Below, piece by piece: positions 32,854 to 40,049 of a stretch of DNA of 64,000 bases. How positions within the stretch are numbered: position 1 is the first letter of the stretch; every line of letters begins with the position of its first letter. Under the pieces are notes generated by a model, which saw only the letters and a program-made list of their open reading frames with translations, had not been told where the DNA came from and did no database searches. The position numbers and the translations under genes are program-made. The DNA is from Streptomyces sp. R21 (GTDB taxonomy: Bacteria > Actinomycetota > Actinomycetes > Streptomycetales > Streptomycetaceae): assembly GCF_041051975.1 (NCBI RefSeq), contig NZ_CP163435.1:8958501-9022500 (forward strand), read 5' to 3'.

Positions 32854-34053
32854 TCAGGAGGACGTCATCGCGTCCGGCTGCCCGCTCTGCGGTGTCCCGG
32901 CGGCGCGGAAGCGCACGTCGCACAGGTGGGCGATCCCGGCGATCGCCGCCGCCGTGGCGCCGAGCGCGGCGAAGGAGGCAACCGGTCCGCCGTGGTCCAT
33001 GACCACACCGGCCAGCGGGGACCCGGCGACGTTGCCGACCAGGAGGGCGCTGGCGTAGGCGCCCATGGCCACGCCCTTGCTGCCCTCGGGCGCCAGCAGG
33101 CTCACCGAGGTCGCGGACGCCGACAGGGCGGGCGCCACGAAGAAGTTCGCGGGAACGGCCAGCAGGCACAGCCAGTACCACTGGGTGGCGAGACCTATCG
33201 GCAGGCACAGCAGCCCGAGCACCGCGGTGACCACGAACACCGAGGGCGGGCGGCGCATCCCGCCGTAGACGAGCCCGCCGGCCACCGACGCGAGGCCCGC
33301 GACGACCAACAGCAGCCAGCTCCACTGGAGTTGCCCCCACCGTTGCAGCGAGCCGATGGCGGCGACCTCGAAGCCCATCACGGCGACCGAGGCGGCGACG
33401 GTGATGCCCAGCGCGCACACCATGCGCGGGGACAGCCAGTCGCCCGACTTGGGCTTGCCGCCGTCCCGCGGACGGGCCTTCTGCAGGGGCGGGTTGAGCA
33501 CCACGTAGGCGATCCCGGACAGGAACAGCAGGGCGCCCATGACGAGGAACGCCACCGTGGGGGAGGCCTGTGAGGCGAGCACGATGCCGATCGACGGGCC
33601 GACCATGTAGGCGAGGTCGGTGGTCATCGAGTCCACCACGTACGCGGTGTGCCGGCTCTCCTCGGTCACCATCGTCGCCAGCGCCAGCCGGATCACGGTG
33701 AACGCCGGGAGCGTCAGCAGCCCGCCGACGAACGCCGCGCCCAGCAGCGCGGGATACGGCAGGAGGTACGCGAGTCCCCAGAACAGGGACTGCGCGGTCA
33801 CCACCAGGGCGAGCACCTTGCGCAGCCCGTACCGGTCGAGACCGCGGCCCTGGAGGGGCGCACCGATCCCGGCGCCCGCCGTCCACAGCGCGGACACCAG
33901 GCTCGCCGCGCCGAAACCGCGGTCCAGATTGCTTACGACGTGCAGGAGGATGACCGCGGAAATGCCCAGCCCCGGCATCTTCGCCAGCAGCCCGATGGTC
34001 ATCAGGGACCGGAGTTTCGGCTCGGCGAAAACCTGTCGATAGACGGCAAACAT
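32854..34053 (-). CDS. MFS transporter
   Basis: The 399-residue membrane protein has about twelve helices. It begins MFAVYRQVFAEPKLRSLMTIGLLAKMPG-like without a signal, carries GAPLQGRGLDRYGLRKVL as its loop 2-3 motif, and has a charged central loop (QKARPRDGGKPKSGDW). This is the YbfB/AraJ-like group often annotated simply as MFS. No substrate can be assigned. It is read in the same direction as the TetR gene upstream, but 188 bases separate them, so it probably has its own promoter. Confidence 0.85.
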   Translation of the reverse strand: MFAVYRQVFAEPKLRSLMTIGLLAKMPGLGISAVILLHVVSNLDRGFGAASLVSALWTAGAGIGAPLQGRGLDRYGLRKVLALVVTAQSLFWGLAYLLPYPALLGAAFVGGLLTLPAFTVIRLALATMVTEESRHTAYVVDSMTTDLAYMVGPSIGIVLASQASPTVAFLVMGALLFLSGIAYVVLNPPLQKARPRDGGKPKSGDWLSPRMVCALGITVAASVAVMGFEVAAIGSLQRWGQLQWSWLLLVVAGLASVAGGLVYGGMRRPPSVFVVTAVLGLLCLPIGLATQWYWLCLLAVPANFFVAPALSASATSVSLLAPEGSKGVAMGAYASALLVGNVAGSPLAGVVMDHGGPVASFAALGATAAAIAGIAHLCDVRFRAAGTPQSGQPDAMTSS

Positions 34054-34241
34054 GGATCCGGCCCCCGGGTCGGTACTGGTCGTCACTGGACGGGTGATCG
34101 CTGAGCCAAGGGGCCGAACGCTACCGGAACGCGCCGAGGTGCAGTCGTCCCGAATCCGGTCAACTGCCGCTCTCCCCGGGGCGGCTGACCTGGTCGGGGA
34201 TCCGTCGGCGTTCCGCGACGCCGGATTGCGGTGCGCGCCGC

Positions 34242-34844
34242 TCAGTTCCCCCGAGCCCCGGCGCGCAGACCGTCCATGACGAGGTCCAGCAGGCGGGTGG
34301 CGCGGGACTGCCAGTCGGTGTGCGGGTCTAGTTGCCAGAGGCCGGAGATGGCGAGCATGAAGTCGTCCGGTGTCACGCCCGGGCGGATGGTGCCAGCCTC
34401 CTCGTTGGCCTTCAGCAGAAGTACGGCGGCCTCGATCACGGGGTTGTGTCCGGGCCGGGCCGGGCCGCCCGGCGCGCTGACGGCATTGCGCATGGCTTCG
34501 GCCAGGCCCGCCTTGGTCATGGCGTACCGCGCGAGGCGGTCCATCCACTTCCGCAGTGCCTGATCGGGGGCCTGGGCCTGGAGGAGCTGGGCCGCCGCGT
34601 CGGCGACCTGCTGCATCTCGTGGCGGTAGACCTCCAGGACGAGGGCCTCGCGGTTGGGGAAGTTGCGGTAGAACGTGCCCTGCCCGACGCCCGCCTTCTT
34701 CGCGATCGCGCTGAGCGGGGCGTCGGCCGAGCAAGTCAGCTCGCTGAGGGCGACTTCGAGGATGCGCTCGCGATTGCGTTGCGCGTCCGAGCGCAGTGGG
34801 GTGTCCGCGCGCGTCGCGTCGTCCTTCTCCCGCTTCTCCGGCAC
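34242..34844 (-). CDS. TetR-family regulator next to the xanthine dehydrogenase operon (XdhR-like)
   Basis: The 200-residue protein has a TetR DNA-binding domain (RNRERILEVALSELTCSADA, then LSAIAKKAGVGQGTFYRNFP with the helix-turn-helix) and a ligand domain. The GTG at 34844 follows a strong AAGGAGG. It is divergent from a four-gene molybdo-flavoenzyme operon. In S. coelicolor the TetR protein XdhR has this position and represses xdhABC; by context this is its counterpart. Two matching palindromes lie just upstream of its own start, so autoregulation and control of the divergent operon are likely. Confidence 0.85.
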   Translation of the reverse strand: MPEKREKDDATRADTPLRSDAQRNRERILEVALSELTCSADAPLSAIAKKAGVGQGTFYRNFPNREALVLEVYRHEMQQVADAAAQLLQAQAPDQALRKWMDRLARYAMTKAGLAEAMRNAVSAPGGPARPGHNPVIEAAVLLLKANEEAGTIRPGVTPDDFMLAISGLWQLDPHTDWQSRATRLLDLVMDGLRAGARGN

Positions 34845-34884
34845 TCGTCCTCCTTCCGGCATCGCGGCCGGGCCACCCTTGCTA

Positions 34885-34933
34885 AGCGGACAGCTGTCCG
34901 CTAGGTTCATGGGTAAGCGGACGGCTGTCCACT
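34885..34933. promoter_or_regulatory. Two tandem palindromic operators between TetR gene and xdh operon
   Basis: AGCGGACAGCTGTCCGCT (34885-34902) is a perfect 18-bp palindrome. AGCGGACGGCTGTCCACT (34916-34933) is a second, slightly degenerate copy starting 31 bases later, about three helical turns. They lie between the TetR gene and the divergent operon, nearer the TetR start. This is a typical TetR-family operator pair. Confidence 0.75.
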
Positions 34934-35169
34934 TGGGTCCATCGTAGCGGCAGCCAGAGTCCATATAAATGGCCGGAACCGATCGCCCGCCCGCATTGTC
35001 GCGCACTGCGCACGCGGGCCCCGAACCACCCCGCCCCCTTGCCCGCGTCTCTTGCGTCTTTCCTGTTCCCTCTTCTCTCTTCCCTCTGTACAGCGCCATC
35101 TCCTTGCGAACTTCCTGGCGGGATCGCCCGTCCGACTTCGACGCGCCCACACGCGAAAGAAGGCTGAAC

Positions 35170-35787
35170 ATGGCCGCAGCTCCCACCCCCTCGACGTACA
35201 GCGCCGTCACCCTGACCGTCAATGGCGAGCAGTACACGCTGCCCGTCGACCACCGCACCACCCTGCTCGACGCGCTGCGCGAGCACCTTGATCTGACCGG
35301 CACCAAGAAGGGCTGCGACCAGGGCCAGTGCGGCGCCTGCACAGTGCTGCTCGACGGGCGCCGGGCCGTGTCCTGTCTGCAGCTCGCCGTCGCCGCCGAG
35401 GGGCGATCGATCACCACCGTCGAGGGCCTGGCCGACGGCGATCAACTGCACCCGGTGCAGCAGGCGTTCCTCGACCTCGACGGCTACCAGTGCGGCTACT
35501 GCACACCGGGGCAGATCTGCTCCGCCATCGCGGTGATCGAGGAACACGCGGCGGGCTGGCCGAGCGCCGCCACCGCCGACGTACGGCCCGAAGCGGGACC
35601 CTCACCGCTCACCGCCGACGAGATCCGGGAGCGGATGAGCGGCAACCTGTGCCGCTGCGGCGCCTATGTGTCCATCGTCGAGGCGGTCGCCCGAGCGGCC
35701 GAGGAGCAGGCGGCCCACACGCGGGCCGACACAGGCGAGGCGACGGCACGGACGCAGACGGACAAGGTCAAGGAGGCGGCGGCATGA
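35170..35787 (+). CDS. Xanthine dehydrogenase-type 2Fe-2S subunit
   Basis: The 205-residue small subunit of a molybdenum hydroxylase carries two 2Fe-2S clusters that pass electrons from the molybdenum centre to FAD. The plant-type cluster ligands are in GCDQGQCGACTVLLDG, and the second cluster ligands are in CGYCTPGQICS and NLCRCGAY. The N- and C-terminal tails are extended and Ala-rich. The ATG at 35170 follows GAAGG. Its stop overlaps the next start by ATGA. It belongs with the FAD and Mo subunits and XdhC in one operon for purine (xanthine or hypoxanthine) oxidation. Confidence 0.93.
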   Translation: MAAAPTPSTYSAVTLTVNGEQYTLPVDHRTTLLDALREHLDLTGTKKGCDQGQCGACTVLLDGRRAVSCLQLAVAAEGRSITTVEGLADGDQLHPVQQAFLDLDGYQCGYCTPGQICSAIAVIEEHAAGWPSAATADVRPEAGPSPLTADEIRERMSGNLCRCGAYVSIVEAVARAAEEQAAHTRADTGEATARTQTDKVKEAAA

Positions 35788-36776
35788 GGGAGTTCGGCTA
35801 TCAGAGGGTGTCAGACGTCGCCGGCGCGGTCGCCCTGCTCGGCGCCGATCCCGACGCCCGCTTCCTCGGCGGCGGCACCAACCTCGTCGACCTGATGAAG
35901 ACCGGCGTCGAACGGCCCTCCCGGCTCATCGACGTACGCGAACTTCCCCTGGACGGCGTCGAGTTGATGCCGGACGGCAGCCTGCGCATCGGTGCGACCG
36001 TCACCAACAGCGATCTCGCCGCGCACCCCGAAGTCCGCCGCCGCTACCCGGCGTTGACACAGGCCGTGCTGGCCGGTGCCTCCGGGCAGCTGCGCAACAT
36101 GGCGACGGTCGGCGGAAACCTGCTCCAGCGCACCCGGTGCGGGTACTTCGCCGACGTGACCAAGCCGTGCAACAAGCGTGTTCCCGGCAGTGGTTGCCCC
36201 GCCATCGAGGGCGAGCACCACAACCACGCGATCCTCGGGGCCTCCGCGCACTGCGTGGCCACGCACCCCTCCGACATGGGTGTGGCGCTGACGGCGTTCG
36301 ACGCCGTCGTCTCGTACGAAACGGCGGACGGAGCGGGTGAGTTGCCGCTCGCCGAGTTCTATCTGCCCGTGAGCGACACCCCGCACCGGGAGACCGCGCT
36401 GCCGGCGGGCGCACTGATCACCGGTGTCACGCTGCCGCCCGCGCCGGTCGCCGCGCACTCCCGCTACCGCAAGGTGCGCGAGCGCGCCTCGTACGCGTTC
36501 GCGATCGGCTCGATCGCCGCCGCGCTCGACGTCCAGGACGGTGTCGTACGCGATGTGCGCCTGGCCTTCGGGGCGGTCGCGTCGCGGCCGTGGCGGGCCC
36601 GGGCGGCCGAACGCGCACTGGCCGGAGCCCCGGCGGACGCCAAGACCTTCGCCGCTGCCGCGGACGCCGAACTGGCCGCCGCCGAGCCGCTGGCCGACAA
36701 CGGATACAAGGTGACCCTGATGCGCAACCTCGTGGTGGCCGTGCTGACCGAACTCGCCGAGGAGGCCGCCCGATGA
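35784..36776 (+). CDS. Xanthine dehydrogenase-type FAD-binding subunit
   Basis: The 330-residue medium subunit has the CO-dehydrogenase flavoprotein fold. FLGGGTNLVDLMKTGVERPS binds FAD, and ATVGGNLLQRTRCGYF with the following KPCNKRVPGSGC stretch is the second FAD loop with its extra cysteines. It transfers electrons to NAD or another acceptor. AAGGAGG precedes the ATG, and both ends overlap neighbours by ATGA, so the subunits are made in fixed ratio. Confidence 0.93.
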   Translation: MREFGYQRVSDVAGAVALLGADPDARFLGGGTNLVDLMKTGVERPSRLIDVRELPLDGVELMPDGSLRIGATVTNSDLAAHPEVRRRYPALTQAVLAGASGQLRNMATVGGNLLQRTRCGYFADVTKPCNKRVPGSGCPAIEGEHHNHAILGASAHCVATHPSDMGVALTAFDAVVSYETADGAGELPLAEFYLPVSDTPHRETALPAGALITGVTLPPAPVAAHSRYRKVRERASYAFAIGSIAAALDVQDGVVRDVRLAFGAVASRPWRARAAERALAGAPADAKTFAAAADAELAAAEPLADNGYKVTLMRNLVVAVLTELAEEAAR

Positions 36777-38905
36777 CCACCGCCATCACCGGACGTACGA
36801 CGGCGAAGGGCGCCGTCGGCACCGCCCACACCCGCGTCGAGGGCCGCGACAAGGTCACCGGGGCGGCCCGCTACGCCGGGGAGATCCCCTTCGCCGAACT
36901 CGCCCACGGCTGGCTGGCGTTGTCCACCGTCGCCCGGGGCCGCATCCTCGCGGTGGAGACCGCTCCGGTCCTCGCCATGCCCGGCGTGATCGCCGTCCTG
37001 CACCACGGCAACGCGCCGCGTGTCGACACCGAGTACATCGGCCTGCTGGGCGTCCCGCCGGACCCGACCACCGCCGTATTCCAGCAGGACCGCGTGCCCT
37101 ACCTGGGCTGGCCGGTGGCCCTGGTCGTCGCCGAGACCTCCGAACAGGCGAGGGAGGCCGCCGAGGCGCTCGTCGTGCGCTACGAAGAGGAGCCGCACGA
37201 CGTCGCGTTCGAGGGCGGCGAGCACCCGGACGCGTATCCGCTGGACGCCCACATGCCGGCGGTCGCGGAGAAGGGTGACCTGGAGGCCGAACTCGCCGCG
37301 TCGGCCGTCGTGTTGGACGCGGAGTACTCCACCCCGGAGGAACACCACAACCCGATGGAGCCGCACGCGGCGACGGCCCGCTGGGACGGCGGACGGCTCG
37401 AAGTCGTCGACTCCAACCAGGGCACCGTGTGGGTCGCCGCCGAACTCGCCAGCCTCTTCTCGCTCGACCCGGCCGCGGTGCGGGTGCGTTCCGAGCACGT
37501 CGGCGGCGGCTTCGGCAGCAAGGGCGTGCGCGCGCACCAGGTGGCCGCCGTGATGGCCGCCACCGTTCTCCAGCGGCCCGTCCGCGTCGTCATGACACGC
37601 CGTCAGATGTTCTCGCTGGCAGGCTACCGCAGCCCCACGGCGCAGCGGCTCCGGCTCGGCGCCGACGCGGACGGCCGGCTGCGCGCGCTGGAACACCGCT
37701 CGCTGAGCCTGACGTCGACCGTGCACGAGTTCATCGAGCCGAGCGCCGGGGTGGCCCGGACGATGTACGACGCCGACGCCCACCACACCAGCAACCAGGT
37801 CGTACGGCTCGACGTGCCCACCCCGACCTGGATGCGCGCACCGGGCGAGGCGCCCGGCTCCTTCGCGCTGGAGTCGGCACTCGACGAACTCGCCGAGAAG
37901 TGCGGCATCGACCCGATCGAACTGCGCGCCCGCAACGAGCCCGAGCGGGGCCCGGTGTCCGGGCTGCCGTTCAGCGGCCGCAACCTGCACGCCTGCTTCC
38001 GGGAAGGGGCCCGCAGGTTCGGCTGGGCGGACCGGGACCCGCGTCCCGGGCTGCGCCGGGACGGGCGCTGGCTGCTCGGCACCGGCACGGCGGCCGCCTC
38101 CTTCCCCGCGGGGTCGGCGCCCTCCACGGGCGCCGTGACGGCGGAGGCGGACGGCACCTTCACCGTGCGGATCAACGCGGCGGACATCGGTACCGGCGCC
38201 CGGACCGCTCTCACTCTGGTCGCCGCCGACGCGCTGGAGGTGGCGCCGGACCGCGTCCAAGTGCACATCGGGGACAGCGATTTCGGGATGGCGTTCATCG
38301 CCGGCGGCTCGATGGGCACCCGCTCCTGGGCCTGGGCGGTCACGGTCGCGGCCGGTGAACTGCGCGAGCGGCTCGCCCTCGGCGCGATCATCCCGCCCGA
38401 GGGGATCACCGTACGCTCGGACACCACCGAGGCCGTCGGCGCCCTCGCACAGATGGAACGGCACTCCTTCGGCGCGCAGTTCGCCGAGGTCGCCGTGGAC
38501 GTCACCACCGGTGAGGTCCGCGTGCGCCGCATGCTCGGCATCTTCGCGGCGGGCCGGATCATCAACCCGCTCACCGCACGCAACCAGTTCGTCGGCGGCA
38601 TGACCTGGGGCATCTCCATGGCCCTGCACGAGGAAGCGGTCCGCGACCGGGCCACGGGCGGTCACTACGGCGCCGACCTCGCGGGCTACCACGTGGCCAC
38701 GCACGCCGACGTACCGCACATCGAGGCCGACTGGATCGACGACCCGGACCCCGACGACCCCATCGGCATCAAGGGCATCGGTGAGATCGGCATCGTCGGC
38801 GCCGCGGCGGCGATCGCCAACGCGGTCTGGCACGCGACCGGCGTCCGCCACCGCAGCCTGCCGATCCGCCCCGACCGCGTTCTGAGGGCAGCCCAGCATG
38901 CTTGA
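36773..38905 (+). CDS. Xanthine dehydrogenase-type molybdopterin-binding subunit
   Basis: The 710-residue large subunit binds molybdopterin cytosine dinucleotide or MPT and hydroxylates the substrate. RVEGRDKVTGAARYAGEI opens the aldehyde oxidase-type domain. HHNPMEPHAATARW, VGGGFGSKG and the terminal KGIGEIGIVGAAAAIANAVW are the family Mo-cofactor loops, and the last contains the catalytic glutamate. The sequence is somewhat shorter than fused eukaryotic enzymes but normal for three-subunit bacterial types. The exact purine or aldehyde substrate is not certain from sequence; operon context favours xanthine. Confidence 0.92.
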   Translation: MTTAITGRTTAKGAVGTAHTRVEGRDKVTGAARYAGEIPFAELAHGWLALSTVARGRILAVETAPVLAMPGVIAVLHHGNAPRVDTEYIGLLGVPPDPTTAVFQQDRVPYLGWPVALVVAETSEQAREAAEALVVRYEEEPHDVAFEGGEHPDAYPLDAHMPAVAEKGDLEAELAASAVVLDAEYSTPEEHHNPMEPHAATARWDGGRLEVVDSNQGTVWVAAELASLFSLDPAAVRVRSEHVGGGFGSKGVRAHQVAAVMAATVLQRPVRVVMTRRQMFSLAGYRSPTAQRLRLGADADGRLRALEHRSLSLTSTVHEFIEPSAGVARTMYDADAHHTSNQVVRLDVPTPTWMRAPGEAPGSFALESALDELAEKCGIDPIELRARNEPERGPVSGLPFSGRNLHACFREGARRFGWADRDPRPGLRRDGRWLLGTGTAAASFPAGSAPSTGAVTAEADGTFTVRINAADIGTGARTALTLVAADALEVAPDRVQVHIGDSDFGMAFIAGGSMGTRSWAWAVTVAAGELRERLALGAIIPPEGITVRSDTTEAVGALAQMERHSFGAQFAEVAVDVTTGEVRVRRMLGIFAAGRIINPLTARNQFVGGMTWGISMALHEEAVRDRATGGHYGADLAGYHVATHADVPHIEADWIDDPDPDDPIGIKGIGEIGIVGAAAAIANAVWHATGVRHRSLPIRPDRVLRAAQHA

Positions 38906-40046
38906 CATCGCCGCCGAACTGCACCGATGGGAGGAAGAGGGCCGGGACTTCGCCGTCGCCACCGTAGTCTCGGTCGGCGGCAGCGCGCCGCGCGGTCCGG
39001 GCGCCGCCCTCGCCGTCGACAGCGAGGGCACGGTCATTGGCTCCGTCTCCGGGGGCTGCGTGGAGGGAGCGGTGTACGACCTGTGCGTCCAGGCGCTCCA
39101 GGACGGCGGGAGCGTCCTCGAGCGGTTCGGCTACAGCGACGAGGACGCCTTCGCGGTCGGGCTGACCTGCGGCGGCGTCCTCGACATCCTGGTCAGCCCG
39201 GTCCGCGCGACGGCCACCGCCCGACCGGTGCTCGGCTCGGCGCTGTCGGCCGCCGCGCGCAGCGAACCCGCCGCCCTCGCCCGCGTCGTGCGCGGCCCGG
39301 CCGAACTCCTCGGCGCGGCCCTGCTCGTGCACCCCGACGGCTCGTACGAAGGCGGTCTCGGCGGTCACCCGGAGCTGGACCGGACGGCGGCGGCCGAGGC
39401 CGTGGGCCTGCTGGATGCCGGCCGCACCGGCACGGTCGATGTCTCCGAGGACGGCTCACACTGCCCCGGCGGCCTCACCCTGCTCGTCGAGTCGAACGTG
39501 CCACCGCCCCGCATGATCGTCTTCGGGGCGATCGACTTCGCGTCGGCGCTGGTCCGCGTCGGCAAGTTCCTCGGCTACCACGTGACCGTGTGCGACGCCC
39601 GCCCCGTCTTCGCCACCCGGTCCCGCTTCCCCGAGGCCGACGCCATCGTCGTCGACTGGCCGCACCGCTATCTCCGGCACACCGCGACCGACACACGCAC
39701 GGTCCTGTGCGTCCTCACCCACGACGCCAGGTTCGACGTACCCCTCCTGGAGACGGCCCTCCGGCTGCCCGTCGCGTTCGTCGGCGCGATGGGCTCCCGC
39801 CGCACCCACGAGGACCGCAACGACCGCCTGCGCGAAGTAGGCGTCACCGAACGGGAGTTGGCCCGCCTGCACTCCCCGATCGGCCTCGACCTCGGCGCCC
39901 GTACGCCGGAGGAGACCGCCCTGTCCATCGCGGCGGAGATCGTCGCGGCGCGGCGGGGCGGGACGGGCGTGCCGTTGACCGGCTCGCGGACGCCGATCCA
40001 CCGCCGTGACAGCGCCCGTGCCGAGGGGGTGTCCGCGGCCGCTTGA
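38898..40046 (+). CDS. XdhC/CoxI-family maturation protein
   Basis: The 382-residue protein is the chaperone that binds sulfurated molybdenum cofactor and loads it into the dehydrogenase. The XdhC N-domain has ATVVSVGGSAPRGPGAALAV, GSVSGGCVEGAV and LTCGGVLDILV, and a C-terminal Rossmann-like XdhC_C domain has FGAIDFASALVRVGKFLGY and FVGAMGSRRTHEDR. Its ATG lies eight bases inside the upstream gene, so it is translationally coupled. It ends four bases from the convergent Roco gene. Confidence 0.92.
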   Translation: MLDIAAELHRWEEEGRDFAVATVVSVGGSAPRGPGAALAVDSEGTVIGSVSGGCVEGAVYDLCVQALQDGGSVLERFGYSDEDAFAVGLTCGGVLDILVSPVRATATARPVLGSALSAAARSEPAALARVVRGPAELLGAALLVHPDGSYEGGLGGHPELDRTAAAEAVGLLDAGRTGTVDVSEDGSHCPGGLTLLVESNVPPPRMIVFGAIDFASALVRVGKFLGYHVTVCDARPVFATRSRFPEADAIVVDWPHRYLRHTATDTRTVLCVLTHDARFDVPLLETALRLPVAFVGAMGSRRTHEDRNDRLREVGVTERELARLHSPIGLDLGARTPEETALSIAAEIVAARRGGTGVPLTGSRTPIHRRDSARAEGVSAAA

Positions 40047-40049
40047 CTG

